Below are positions 42,201 through 50,647 of a stretch of 64,000 nt of DNA, piece by piece. Source of the stretch: Acetobacteraceae bacterium (GTDB lineage: Bacteria > Pseudomonadota > Alphaproteobacteria > Acetobacterales > Acetobacteraceae); assembly GCA_030041375.1 (NCBI GenBank), contig JASHOA010000045.1, positions 23,531-87,530 on the forward strand, read 5' to 3'. The translations under genes were made by a program, and so were the position numbers. The notes beneath the pieces are model-generated. The model was not told the DNA's origin. It saw nothing but the letters and a program-made list of their open reading frames with translations, and ran no database searches. Each line of letters begins with the position of its first letter. The first letter of the stretch is position 1.

Positions 42201-44423
42201 CCAGGGCGCGCCGAGACGGGCGCTGATCGCGGAGGGTGGAATGTCCTCTGGCTGCACGTCCCGAAGGGCGGTCACGTTGCGCTCGAACTCGGGGTCGACC
42301 GCCGCCGCGGCCTCGGCGGCCGCGAGCTTGGTGCGCACCGCTCCGGAGAGATAGGCGTCCGCGGTTTCCCAGGCGTGCGTCAGCGGATTGCGAAACACTG
42401 TACTGCCGAGCTCCTGCAACGCCTCTTCGGGTTCGCAGTCGAGGAGGTCGCCGAGCCGGTCGGGATCGACCCGCCCAGTCTCGTTCAGGGTGACGGCGAG
42501 GGCGTCGGCGGGGCCGGTGATAAGGGGTGTCGCCGGCGGTGAGATGACGCGTTCGCTGAAGATCGGGCCGCGCCGGGCGATACCGCTTTCGAGGTCGTAG
42601 TCCTCGATGCTGGCGACCAGCCAGCAATCGGGATCGTCGGCAAACGGAGCAAGATTCGGGCGGCGATGGATCTCGCGCTCTTCGCCGGTCTCGGCGTCGG
42701 CCAGTGTGGTGATGACGGTGTGGTTGATCGGGCCGAAATAGCGGATGAAGTTGGAATAGGCGCAGCGGAGCTTGATCTGAGCCTGGGCCCATGGGCGTCC
42801 CGAGGCCTGCGCGCGGAGGAGTTCTCGGATGGCATCGCGGATCGGCATCAGGGAGCGGATGATCCTCACCGCGCGCGCAGTGATGCCCTCGCTGTTCCTC
42901 CGATCCCTGATGGCAACCGGAACGGAGGCGCCGTTAACGATCTGGCAGAGGCGCCCGCCCTTGCCGGTGAGGAATGACCCCTCCTTGATGGTGGCACCGT
43001 CCGCCGCGGTGCCGCTGAAAAAGGCCTCAGCCGGCTGATCGTCTTCGACAGACGCGGAAGGGACGAAGATGCCGGCGGGCAAGCGGGCAAGGGCAGCGTC
43101 GAGCTGGCTTTCGAGAGAGACGCCGTCGTTGCGGGGGCGGCAGGTATAGGTGCGGCCGGGGCCATAGATGCCGCGCCGCTGGGCGTGCTCACCGAGCACC
43201 ATTTCGGGATGAGCCACGAAATACTCGTTGACCTCGACAATGGCCTGGCGCGCGAGGCCGGTGGGCTCGTCGGGGTCTGCAGAAGAAGCGGTGTTGTCGA
43301 TCCGCGGGTCGCTCCTATCGGACGCGGTGCGTGATGGCGTCTCGTGGACGGCGATCTCGCGGAGTTCCACCCATGGATGGCCGGTGGGTTTGCTTTCCTC
43401 GGCGCGCCGCTGGAAGACAAGAACGTCGATGACGACCTCGGTGCCGGCCGTCGCACGCATGCTGCCCTCGGGAAGGCGGACGGCGCCGATGAGGCTTGCG
43501 AGGCTCGCGATGTACTCGCGGGCCGCGCGGCTCCCTTTGTCCATGGTTCCGGTGCTGGTGACGAAGAGGCCGATGCCGCCCGGGCGAAGACGGCGGATCG
43601 AACGGGCGATGAAGTAGTCGTGCAGCCGGAGGCCGAGCGAGGCGGTGGCGGGATCGCCCCGCACGATACGGTCGGCGAAGGGCGGATTGCCGATCGTGAG
43701 ATCGAAGCCATCGCCGAGGCGGCTCCGGGTATAATCCTCGCAACGAACCTCTGCCTCGGGATGGATCAGCCGCGCGATGCGGGCGGTGATCGGGTCGTAT
43801 TCGACACCGGTCAGGCGCGTGGTGGCGCGCAGGGCTTCCGGCATCAGGGTGAAGAAGAGGCCGGTGCCCATGCCGGGTTCGAGCACACGGCCGCCATTGA
43901 AGCCAAGGTGGTCGACCGCGCGCCAGAGCGCCCGGCTAATCCATTCTGGAGTGTAATGCGCATACTGGGTTGCGCGCTGCAGTGCCGCGTACTCCGCCGG
44001 GCTGGCGGCGGCGGCGAGGCTCTCGCCGATTTCTCCCCAGCCGGGACGGAAGCCGTCGGCGCCGGGTAGCGGAAAGCAGTTCTGCGCCAGATCCGTAGCA
44101 CCAAAGCCGATGAAGCGGAGCAGCCGCTCCTGCTGTTCCCTGCTCGGGGGACGGCCGGAGTCTTCGAGTTCCCGCGAGAGGATGATGGCCGCGATGTTGT
44201 CGCGGGCGCGGGCTGGCCAGCCGCGTGCCAGCGAACGATTTCCCTCGAGGCGGAAGTTCGTCTGCGGGATGGAACTGGGTCGGCCGAGGGGTACGGCATC
44301 CGGGCCGTCGTGTTCGTTCCGTTCCGGAGCCGGAGTGTCGGCGGCGGGCTGCGGAACATCGAGGAGCGGGCGGCTGGCCGTGGTGTCGAAGAGTGCGAGC
44401 GTGTACTGCGCGGCGTCGGGCAT
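39294..44423 (-). CDS. Giant N6-DNA methylase / SNF2-type helicase fusion
   Basis: 1709 residues. The N-terminal methyltransferase part has GGRVLEPGMGTGLFF (SAM-binding, about residue 172) and NPPF (catalytic, about 243). The helicase part has HAVGAGKTF (Walker A, about 908), IIDEAQGF (motif II, about 1067), GSSETMGTGVNVQ and EQREGRIERQGN (motif VI, about 1420). The C-terminus is coiled-coil. Such proteins are common on large plasmids and phages and are proposed to protect incoming DNA from restriction. No target-recognition domain was identified. GGAGAG lies just before the start. Confidence 0.93.
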   Translation of the reverse strand: MPDAAQYTLALFDTTASRPLLDVPQPAADTPAPERNEHDGPDAVPLGRPSSIPQTNFRLEGNRSLARGWPARARDNIAAIILSRELEDSGRPPSREQQERLLRFIGFGATDLAQNCFPLPGADGFRPGWGEIGESLAAAASPAEYAALQRATQYAHYTPEWISRALWRAVDHLGFNGGRVLEPGMGTGLFFTLMPEALRATTRLTGVEYDPITARIARLIHPEAEVRCEDYTRSRLGDGFDLTIGNPPFADRIVRGDPATASLGLRLHDYFIARSIRRLRPGGIGLFVTSTGTMDKGSRAAREYIASLASLIGAVRLPEGSMRATAGTEVVIDVLVFQRRAEESKPTGHPWVELREIAVHETPSRTASDRSDPRIDNTASSADPDEPTGLARQAIVEVNEYFVAHPEMVLGEHAQRRGIYGPGRTYTCRPRNDGVSLESQLDAALARLPAGIFVPSASVEDDQPAEAFFSGTAADGATIKEGSFLTGKGGRLCQIVNGASVPVAIRDRRNSEGITARAVRIIRSLMPIRDAIRELLRAQASGRPWAQAQIKLRCAYSNFIRYFGPINHTVITTLADAETGEEREIHRRPNLAPFADDPDCWLVASIEDYDLESGIARRGPIFSERVISPPATPLITGPADALAVTLNETGRVDPDRLGDLLDCEPEEALQELGSTVFRNPLTHAWETADAYLSGAVRTKLAAAEAAAAVDPEFERNVTALRDVQPEDIPPSAISARLGAPWIPTEDIEGFAEEVMGTEVRIYHTEEVATWSVDGTRFIGTAAGTSEWGTPRRHAGQLLHDALNSATPQIFDTVIEDGQERRVLNPEATEAAKEKLGKIKAAFADWVWTSPDRADRLARLYNDRFNNLVPRHFDGSHLSLPGASNVIRLYEHQKRVIWRIVAAGSTYIAHAVGAGKTFSIAAAIMEQKRLGLITKAMLVVPGHCLAQISREFLQLYPIARILVADETNFAKEKRARFLARAATANWDAIIITHSAFRFIAVPGEFERRIIGEQIASYEAMKVRADEQDRTTRKRIEAMKERLTERLEAIKDRRDDMVTIEEIGIDQLIIDEAQGFRKLSFATNRLHLKGVDPDGSQRAWDLYIKARFIEQKNPGRALIQASGTPITNTLGEMFTLLRFQNEAALSERGVHEFDAWASAFGDTLTELELQPSGTYKPVERFAQFVNVPELVSMFRASADVVLKEDLSRYLRLPRVKGGQRQLVSAEASPAFRDYQQVLVGRIRAIEQRSRRVQKGDDILLAVITDGRHAAIDMRLVSALSADEPGNKLNKLIANVHRIWTETAGNRYQRPDGTPHPNPGAGQLIFSDLGTLAVEEKRGFSAYRWIRHELVRLGIPGSEIAYMQHFKRSVDKQRLFNDFNAGRIRILIGSSETMGTGVNVQLRLKALHHLDVPWLPSEIEQREGRIERQGNQHDEIEIYAYATLGSMDATMWQNNERKARFIAAALSGDRTIRTIEDIGEAANQFALAKAIASGDARLMQKAGLESELARLERQRAAHFDDQLNIRRRIQDARREQEIAVRRGEHIRSDFARRVPTQGEDFAMTWNERTVTDRRTAGTLLLSKIRLSARSPQPAETTLGVIGGFPLVAVTCRTLRSPLETILVLRRTEYDQIIPIETDLTPMGLISRLEHILDRFGLDLQEQVRRAKEVSIRRAGYEERLGEPFPLQAELEAKTAALAALDAELAESGKHTA

Positions 44424-44555
44424 GGCTGCTCTCCGGGCGTGCGAGCGCGGTCGCGGAATGCGCGGCCGGCGGAATGGTTGGGGTCGGGAGGGCGGCGGCT
44501 GGCCGGATTGGGCCGCGCCGCGGATCGCTGGCGGGTCGTCAGCGCCTTGCCGGCG

Positions 44556-44927
44556 TCAGTATTCGCTCGGCAGCAGCAGCGTATCGTCGGTCAGGTAGAG
44601 CGTGATCTCGTCGAGGGGAAAGTCTGTCCAGCCGATGTCCTGGCGGATGAGTTCGTGATCGTTGCCGTCGGTCGCCACCGCTGTGGCGCTGCGGTTCGCG
44701 TGCACAGTCAGTTTCCAGGCCACGAATTCCTGGGCGAGGATCCGCGGATCGGAGCACCATGACGCTACGAGGTCGATCAGCCAGTGCGCGTGCGCGGTTT
44801 CGGCGAGGTAGTCGATGCCTTCGGTGTAAAGGAAACGCCTGGTCCAGTGGCGGAACCAGCGTTCGGTCCCGGTGTGCGCAGCAAGACCTGCGCGCAGCTG
44901 TTCGCTGCTCACCTTGGTTCGAACCAT
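44556..44927 (-). CDS. DUF6876-like protein
   Basis: 123 residues. WFRHWTRRFLYTEGIDYLAE, then HWLIDLVASW, FVAWKLTVH and a final TDFPLDEITLYLTDDTLLLP form the pattern I associate with DUF6876, a family of unknown function common on alphaproteobacterial plasmids. The start at 44927 has AAAGGAGCAGC upstream. Repeat element copy 2 is 43 bases further upstream. Confidence 0.8.
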   Translation of the reverse strand: MVRTKVSSEQLRAGLAAHTGTERWFRHWTRRFLYTEGIDYLAETAHAHWLIDLVASWCSDPRILAQEFVAWKLTVHANRSATAVATDGNDHELIRQDIGWTDFPLDEITLYLTDDTLLLPSEY

Positions 44928-44970
44928 CCTGCTGCTCCTTTCGAGTCATCTGCGAAGACCCCCTGGTCCG

Positions 44971-45066
44971 GCCGCTGCGCGGCGGACGGGGCAAGGGCAG
45001 AGCCGGCGGAGCCGGGCCGCCGCGCTTCTCGATGGCGCGGCGGCCCCTTGCCGCGGCCGGCGCGGC
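44971..45066. repeat. Near-palindromic element, copy 2
   Basis: GGCAAGGG is followed by an AGCCGGCGGAGCCGGG spacer, then an inner GCCGCCGCGC/GCGCGGCGGC stem, then CCCTTGCC. Outer arms are less regular (GCCGCTGCG/GGCGCGGC) than in copy 1. It is 43 bases upstream of the DUF6876-like start and 79 bases after the previous stop. Confidence 0.8.
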
Positions 45067-45145
45067 AGTGGCAGGGCATCGGGCTCCCGGGTTGGGAGGA
45101 AGTGGCTCGGGAACCGGGCGGATGCTTCAGCCGGAGATGGCGCTC

Positions 45146-45424
45146 TCAGCCGTGGTGAATGCTGTCGAGCTCAGCGATTCTTGCGCGGAGGGCCTCGTTC
45201 TCGCTGCGCAGGCGGAGAATCTCTTCGCGTGCCTGGCCGGCGATGACGTTCCAGGCATACTGGAGGGCAGCGAGTTTCGCCTGTGTCTCGACGCAGTCCG
45301 CTCCATGGGTGCAGCGGTGCGAGTGGTTCTCGTAGCCGTTGCTGCAGGCACGGCATTCGCAGCGCCGGCATCGTCCGATGCGGGAGAGCTGGTCGGTGAT
45401 GTCGGGATTGCTGCTGTCAGCCAT
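45146..45424 (-). CDS. Cys-rich plus coiled-coil small protein
   Basis: 92 residues from ATG 45424, chosen because GGAGAGAAG precedes it. The first half contains about seven Cys in CRRCECRACSNG, HRCTHGADC, which could bind zinc. The second half is a coiled coil (AREEILRLRSENEALRARIA). Function unknown; a DNA- or protein-binding adaptor is plausible. The preceding ATG at 45442 adds six residues. Confidence 0.6.
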   Translation of the reverse strand: MADSSNPDITDQLSRIGRCRRCECRACSNGYENHSHRCTHGADCVETQAKLAALQYAWNVIAGQAREEILRLRSENEALRARIAELDSIHHG

Positions 45425-45559
45425 TCTTCTCTCCGTATTCATGGCTCGTTTCCTTTTGGCGGGTGGGCGAGTGCATCCTGAAGAAGCTTGCCGGAAACTG
45501 CTCCTGGTGCGGCGCGCACTTCGGGGGGAACGCCCGCAGGCGTGAACGTGCCATCTGCA

Positions 45560-46054
45560 TCACGCGGCTTCGTCGTCGAGGAGCTTGGGGGCCTTGCGGT
45601 AGGCTTGGTCGCAATGAGCGGCGCAGTAGGGTCGTGCCGCAAGAGCAACGGCGTCGCAGAACCGGAAACCGGGCGTGCCGGGGTCACCGATCGGCCAGCA
45701 GCAGGGCGTGGTGCCCGGGCGGGGCGAGGGTGCGCTGCTGGTGTCGGGCATGGCTGGCCCTGGTAACGGTGAGTTTGTCCCCGGACTGCCGGGATTGGCC
45801 TGGCGCACGGGCAGGATCTTCGGGAGTTTCGGGACGTGCGGGCGCCGTTTCGTTCCCGGGACGCCGGCGCTGCGATCCCGGATCGGCGAAGGACGTGCGG
45901 GCAGGCGGAGGCGGTGTGCCTTGCCGATGACCGCGTTCTTGGAGATTCCGATGTGGCGGGCGATTTCTGCGGTAGAGTGGCCCTCCGTCCAGAGTTTGCG
46001 CAGCATTGCGATGGTCCCAGCGTTCCAATCCGATGACGTCGATGCGGGGCGCAT
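45560..46054 (-). CDS. GcrA-like cell-cycle regulator
   Basis: 164 residues. The N-terminal helix-turn-helix (WNAGTIAMLRKLWTEGHSTA, then EIARHIGISKNAVIGKAHRLRLP) and the C-terminal CCWPIGDPGTPGFRFC, RPYCAAHCDQAY are the two conserved parts of GcrA, an RNA-polymerase-associated activator confined to alphaproteobacteria that responds to adenine methylation. The gene is plasmid-borne and might tune host cell-cycle genes, or respond to the methylase encoded nearby. The middle is Pro-rich. AAAGGAGAA precedes the start. Confidence 0.87.
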   Translation of the reverse strand: MRPASTSSDWNAGTIAMLRKLWTEGHSTAEIARHIGISKNAVIGKAHRLRLPARPSPIRDRSAGVPGTKRRPHVPKLPKILPVRQANPGSPGTNSPLPGPAMPDTSSAPSPRPGTTPCCWPIGDPGTPGFRFCDAVALAARPYCAAHCDQAYRKAPKLLDDEAA

Positions 46055-46122
46055 CGTGATTCTCCTTTCGGTGCCCGGTGATGTGGGTTTGTGCGGTGTT
46101 GGGGATCGAGGCGGCCGTGCGG

Positions 46123-46596
46123 CTATCGACGGCGCCCGAGCCAGCCTGACGCCATCGGCTTGTGAGCGGATCCGGCCTCCGTCATATCGCGGCGACTGAT
46201 TGTGATCGTCGCCGGCCGCACAATGCCGTTGGAGAGGATCAAGCGCCCGGTCTTGAAGCCGTGCAGCACGTCGAGCAGGTAGCTGGGATCGCCGGGCAGC
46301 CACCGATGCTCGTTCCAGTACCGGAGCAGCGCGCTCCGAACAGTCGGTTTGCAGGCAGCGAGGAAGCGCCTCGCACGACGCCAGTCCTGAGCGCGCTTGT
46401 CCCGCCACTCTTGCTCGCTGCGGTCCCAAGCGGTGATCCGGTCTCGCATCAGCTGCTCGATCGAGGGCTGCTGTTCCGCGACGAGAATGCTCAAGAGCGG
46501 AACGGCGTCCTGCTGTCGCTGCTGTGAGCGAAGCGCGGCGGCGTACTTGCGTTCCGTGACGGTAAAGGGGACTCGCGGGCGGCGCCGGAATCTCAC
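46123..46596 (-). CDS. Hypothetical protein, 157 residues
   Basis: Probable GTG start at 46596, 13 bases after the preceding stop. Starts with a basic Arg-rich stretch, continues with a long helix (RKYAAALRSQQRQQDAV) and a DWRRARRFLAACKPTVRSALL segment, then YWNEHRWLPGDPSYLLDVLH and an NGIVRPATITI strand. No family recognised, though the aromatic segment looks structured. It has no clear ribosome site. Confidence 0.6.
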   Translation of the reverse strand: MRFRRRPRVPFTVTERKYAAALRSQQRQQDAVPLLSILVAEQQPSIEQLMRDRITAWDRSEQEWRDKRAQDWRRARRFLAACKPTVRSALLRYWNEHRWLPGDPSYLLDVLHGFKTGRLILSNGIVRPATITISRRDMTEAGSAHKPMASGWLGRRR

Positions 46597-46609
46597 GGCT
46601 CGTGGCGGC

Positions 46610-47071
46610 TCACGACGCCTCCTCGAGATACGTTTGCAGGCGTGTGCCGAGAGCAGAGTCGAAGTGGATTTCTTCGTCCAGGAAATCAAGCAGCAGGGAG
46701 AGTTCAGTGTGCTCGTTCGACCCCCGAGCGCATCCGGCCTCGTCGAGAAGTTTCCGCGTTGGCGCGGGCGGCGGCGATGGTGCCGATGTTGCGGGCACGG
46801 TCGCATGGGCGAGGACCCGGCGGGCACGTCGCCAGCATGGTGCTTGCCAGCCGCCCATCTTCTGCTCCCAGTTGACGAGGGCACAGAGCGCGCCGGCGAG
46901 GTCGGCCGCGTGTGCGATCAGTCGGGCATTCGCTTCGGCTTCCGGGCGGAGAGCGACGTCCGTGGAGCGCCTGGCAATGCTGGCGACATGGTCATCGCGG
47001 GCTTCAATGCTATGCGTGTAGTCATTGCTGTGTGGAGCGCGCACGGCGCGCCAGAGTCCGGGTGTGTGCAT
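46610..47071 (-). CDS. Hypothetical protein, 153 residues
   Basis: Start at 47071 with AAAGGA upstream. Starts MHTPGLWRAVRAPHSNDYTH, followed by ANARLIAHAADLAGALCALV and a helical C-terminal end of acidic character (LSLLLDFLDEEIHFDSALG). No family recognised. It runs directly into the next gene. Composition supports coding. Confidence 0.6.
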   Translation of the reverse strand: MHTPGLWRAVRAPHSNDYTHSIEARDDHVASIARRSTDVALRPEAEANARLIAHAADLAGALCALVNWEQKMGGWQAPCWRRARRVLAHATVPATSAPSPPPAPTRKLLDEAGCARGSNEHTELSLLLDFLDEEIHFDSALGTRLQTYLEEAS

Positions 47072-47252
47072 GACGGTCCTTTCGGAAAATTGACGGTTGT
47101 TCCCGATCCTGCGAACGGGCGCGGCGGTGAGCTCGAATGGCGCGCCCCTGGCCGGCCGGGCCTTGGGGACCAGGGCAGGCGTCGGCTTCGGTGCCGGAGT
47201 TGCGTCGTGTCCGTAATGAAATGCCAGCAGATGGCCGGCGAGGCGTGCCGGC

Positions 47253-48617
47253 TCAGGGCTCGACGCCCACGATGTCGCCGAAGGGCATGGTCCGGCCGCG
47301 TGTCGGGGTGAGCCAGATCACGGGCAGGCCGGGATCTTGCGGCTGGTCGCTGCAATCGAGATCGGTCGCGTAGACGACCGCGTTGGGCGCGAATCCCGAG
47401 CCGGCGATCCAGTCCAGGGCGGGTTGGAAGCGGGTTCCGCCGCGGCCTTGGACCGTGATGCGGGCAAAACTCTCGCCGCTCTGAAGATATGCGACATCGC
47501 GGACTTCAGCGTCGCACTGAATCAGCGCAACGAGCTCGGGGCTCGTCTCTTCGAGAATGCCGAGAACCGCGGCCGTGTAGAGGCCGAGCTCATGCTCGGA
47601 GATCGATCCTGATGTATCGAGCACGAAGGCGATGCGGCCGGGCCCGGTGCGGCGCCAGCCGGGCAGGTAGAGGCCGTGCTGGACGAAGCGGCGGTTCGGC
47701 CGTGTCCAGCTTGCGTCGCCGCGCAAAATGCCGTCGAAGACGATCCGGAACCGGTCGCGCCAATCGACGTGGTTGGTGGCGGCGTCGACGAGCTGCTGCA
47801 ATCCGGCACCGAACTTCCCAGCGCGCCTGGCAGCCGCGGCGGCCTGGCGGATGCGGACGTCGAGATCGTGCTCGGCCTGTTGCCGTTGGGCGGGGCTGAG
47901 AGGCTGGCCGTTGGGCTTGGTGAGATCGCGAACCTCGCCCCAATGGCGGGCAGGGGCGACGTGTTCTTCGTTCTCCTGTCGGAGTTCACCACGGGATGCC
48001 GGCTGGTTTTGCTGGGGCTCCGCGCTTTGTCGGAATGCCGTGCTTTCTCCGGAACCTGTGGTTTGTTGCGCCGCTGTGTTTTGCCGCGGTGTCGTGGTTT
48101 CCTGGTGCGTTGCGACTCGCTGGGACGAGGCGGCTTGGCTGTCCGGGGTGTCGTTGCCTGGCTGCGCCTGGCTGCTGCGGTCCTGTTCGGGTTGGGATTG
48201 CACCGGCTTAGGCGGCTCGAGCAGGCGCGCGTAAATGGTCTCCGCAGGCAGCCCGGCGTAGCGCGGCTCACGATCGAACTGGCCATCCGGGGGCAGCAGA
48301 TAGTTGTCGTCCTCGAGTAGCCGGTTGATCAAGAGATCGGCGGCCTTGTTCCAAAGGCCGGGGTCCCGCTCACCACGGCGGAGATGGTGCTTGTTGACGA
48401 CATGCAGGACTTCGTGGGCGATGACCCCCATGGTCTTCTCGATGCCATGCTGGTGGCACCAGGAAGGATTGAACCAGAGCTCACGGCCGTCGGTCGCCAT
48501 GGTGCCGATTTCGGGGGCGCATCGCCATTCGAGCCCGAGCGCGATCGAGCCAAGGAAGGGCGCCCGCACGAGGAGGCGGGCGCGTGCCTTGGTGACGATG
48601 TCCGGCAGCGGTTTCAT
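47253..48617 (-). CDS. DUF2201-type VWA and HExxH metallopeptidase-like protein
   Basis: 454 residues. N-terminal metallopeptidase-like region with IAHEVLHVVNKHH (HExxH). A long Gln/Pro/Ser-rich linker follows, then a von Willebrand A domain with VLDTSGSIS (the DxSxS metal site) and VALIQCDAEV. This combination is annotated as putative metallopeptidase/CobT-like. Together with the next two genes (DUF3150 and AAA ATPase) it resembles the CobS/CobT or MoxR/VWA chaperone pairs that insert metals or remodel complexes. The target here is unknown. Start 48617 is preferred over 48638. Confidence 0.9.
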   Translation of the reverse strand: MKPLPDIVTKARARLLVRAPFLGSIALGLEWRCAPEIGTMATDGRELWFNPSWCHQHGIEKTMGVIAHEVLHVVNKHHLRRGERDPGLWNKAADLLINRLLEDDNYLLPPDGQFDREPRYAGLPAETIYARLLEPPKPVQSQPEQDRSSQAQPGNDTPDSQAASSQRVATHQETTTPRQNTAAQQTTGSGESTAFRQSAEPQQNQPASRGELRQENEEHVAPARHWGEVRDLTKPNGQPLSPAQRQQAEHDLDVRIRQAAAAARRAGKFGAGLQQLVDAATNHVDWRDRFRIVFDGILRGDASWTRPNRRFVQHGLYLPGWRRTGPGRIAFVLDTSGSISEHELGLYTAAVLGILEETSPELVALIQCDAEVRDVAYLQSGESFARITVQGRGGTRFQPALDWIAGSGFAPNAVVYATDLDCSDQPQDPGLPVIWLTPTRGRTMPFGDIVGVEP

Positions 48618-48624
48618 CGCGGCC

Positions 48625-49491
48625 TCATGCGAAAGCACCCTGCATGCGCCTCAGGATGTCGTCGGCCTTGTCGGCGACGCTGGCGCGCAGGCTGGCCGAG
48701 CTGCGGAGGTCTTCCGGCTCGTGGGCGGTGAGGTGGCATTCGATGTCGGCGCAGAGCTCGGCGATGCGCGGGTCGTCCATCAGGTTCAGCATCGGGGCGA
48801 GACGGAGGATGGCGCGGATGTTCTCGACCAGGCTGTCGCGGAACGGGTGCTGGACTTTGCCGCTGCTGGTGTGACGGAAGAGGCGCAGCCGTGAGGCCAT
48901 ATGGACGACGGGTTCCTGCAATCGGTCGAGCAGAGAGCGGACCGCGTCGTTGACCGTTTCGCGCAAGGCTGCCTCGGCGTTGCGTCTGACGGCGGCGATT
49001 TCCTCGCTCGCGAGGCTGACCCGGAAATCCTCGCTGCTGGGAACGGGAAGGTAGGTGAGCTTGACCCCGAAGCGCTGCCGGATGCGGCTCACCGGGGGAA
49101 AGTCGGACTCGGAGTACGCATCGCCGAGGCGCTGGCGGGCTTCGACCTTGATCTCGGGATAGGTCAGGATGAAGGCCTCGACGGCGGCATCGAATGCCCG
49201 GATGGGTTCGGCCATCGCCTCGGTGAATGCCAGAAAGGCGGAGCCCTTGAGGATCCGGGTGCCGTCGTCCATCCAGGGGAGCGTGCGCTCGTTGACGGCC
49301 TGGCGCACGGCTCGCTCGGCGGCCTGCACGGCATGGATGTTCTTGCCGAGGAGGCTCTTGTTGGCCCGGACGGCGTCCTGTTCGGCGCCTTTCATGGTGC
49401 AGATCTCGCGGGTGATGGCACGGTCGCGTTTCTCGCCGGTCCAGACGCGAACGGTCGTGTTGACCAGCAGGGCGCGCGCGGAAACGTCCAT
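48625..49491 (-). CDS. DUF3150-like protein
   Basis: 288 residues, soluble and helical. Begins MDVSARALLVNTTVRVWTGE, with DRAITREICTMKGAEQDAVR and PWMDDGTRILKGSAF, the pattern I associate with DUF3150. Members are found beside AAA ATPases and VWA proteins on phages and plasmids, exactly as here. The ribosome site GAAGGAG is strong. It is probably a partner of the ATPase at 49583. Function unknown. Confidence 0.78.
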   Translation of the reverse strand: MDVSARALLVNTTVRVWTGEKRDRAITREICTMKGAEQDAVRANKSLLGKNIHAVQAAERAVRQAVNERTLPWMDDGTRILKGSAFLAFTEAMAEPIRAFDAAVEAFILTYPEIKVEARQRLGDAYSESDFPPVSRIRQRFGVKLTYLPVPSSEDFRVSLASEEIAAVRRNAEAALRETVNDAVRSLLDRLQEPVVHMASRLRLFRHTSSGKVQHPFRDSLVENIRAILRLAPMLNLMDDPRIAELCADIECHLTAHEPEDLRSSASLRASVADKADDILRRMQGAFA

Positions 49492-49582
49492 GATGGATCT
49501 CCTTCGAATGGATGTTTTGATGAGGAATCGGCCGGCCCGGTGGGCCAGGCTGGCCTGGTTGTTTCCGTTGCGGCGGTTTTAC

Positions 49583-50608
49583 CTACTGTCCGCTCAGCAG
49601 GTCGCCGTGCGCGGCGGCCCAGCGCTGGTAGGCGCCGGTGAGGGTGAGGTCAGGATTGCGGGCAGTCGCGTCGAGCATGCAGACTACCGAGAATTCCTGT
49701 TCGGGCAGACGGTCGAGATAGCGCACGATGGCATCGAGGTTCGCCGCACTCGCGCGGTAGCTGAGTGCGCCCATCAGCGCGTAGCTCGTCATCGGATCGG
49801 ACGGCAGCTCGCCGCGATCGGGCTCGGCGATGATGGCATCGACGTCTGGCAGGCTGGCGCAGAGCTGGCGAAAGCCGGCGAAATCGGCGCCGGCACTGTG
49901 GCCGACCATGCCATCGATGCAGGCGCGGCTGAGCGGGTCGGGAAGATCGAGCCGGAGCACCTGGTGGGTAGCGGTCCAGCTACGCGGCGTCGGATAGGCG
50001 TCGTCGGTCGGCGAGAAGTGGTGGTGGAAATCCTGGGCTCTGTAACGGTTGTAGGCAATGAGGATCGGATCAATGCCGCGGGCGTTGGCCCATCTGGCCC
50101 AGGCATTCGCGTCGGCCTCGATCTCGAAATGGATCAGCCGGTTGCGGACGTGGCTCGGCATGGTCGTTGTGCCGGCGCGGTTGTGCTGGTGGTTGCCGGC
50201 GCATACGACCATCCAGGTCGGGGGCAGTCGGTGCTCGCCGATGCGGTGCTCGCGGATCAGTGTCGCGGCGATGTTGAGATTGGCGATTCCGGCCTGCGGC
50301 AGTTCGTCGAGAAAGAGGATGCCGCTGCCGTCCGTTGGCAGCCAGTCCGGCCGGCAGCGGATGGTGCGGCCGTTCTCGACCCAGGGCATGCCGCCGAGAT
50401 CGGCCGGATCGCGGGTTGCGAGGTCGGCGTAGATCAGTTCCCAGCCGAGATCGTGTGCGGCCGTGTCGGCAATGTCGCTCTTGCCGAGCCCGGGATCGCC
50501 CCAGGCCATCGGAACCAGGTAGTCCTTCACCGCCGCACCTTCCTCGTGCAGATGAAGGTTGTGGCGGATGATTGCCCTGAGGACGGTTGCGAAGTCGTGG
50601 ATGTTCAT
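49583..50608 (-). CDS. MoxR/CobS-like AAA ATPase
   Basis: 341 residues. Walker A GDPGLGKSD near residue 38, Walker B ILFLDELPQA near 96, and sensor-like WMVVCAGNHQHNRAG near 135. This pattern is typical of MoxR/CobS AAA+ ATPases. It is the first gene of the three-gene set with DUF3150 and the VWA metallopeptidase and is likely the motor. Start ATG 50608 behind GGAGAAAAGGAG. Repeat element copy 3 is 39 bases further upstream. Confidence 0.9.
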   Translation of the reverse strand: MNIHDFATVLRAIIRHNLHLHEEGAAVKDYLVPMAWGDPGLGKSDIADTAAHDLGWELIYADLATRDPADLGGMPWVENGRTIRCRPDWLPTDGSGILFLDELPQAGIANLNIAATLIREHRIGEHRLPPTWMVVCAGNHQHNRAGTTTMPSHVRNRLIHFEIEADANAWARWANARGIDPILIAYNRYRAQDFHHHFSPTDDAYPTPRSWTATHQVLRLDLPDPLSRACIDGMVGHSAGADFAGFRQLCASLPDVDAIIAEPDRGELPSDPMTSYALMGALSYRASAANLDAIVRYLDRLPEQEFSVVCMLDATARNPDLTLTGAYQRWAAAHGDLLSGQ

Positions 50609-50647
50609 CGGCGTCTCCTTTTCTCCTCCGGGAAACGCATTCCGCCG

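Noticed and set aside
45463..45930. Plus-strand frame reading CSWCGAHFGG, resembling a zinc ribbon
   Set aside because: It lies antisense to the GcrA-like gene and the gap behind it, and the rest of the frame is low-complexity; the resemblance is probably chance.
47090..47180. Sixth copy of the dispersed palindrome
   Set aside because: It has GC-rich inverted segments but lacks the GGCAAGGG/CCCTTGCC arms and the GCCGG spacer, so it does not belong to the family.
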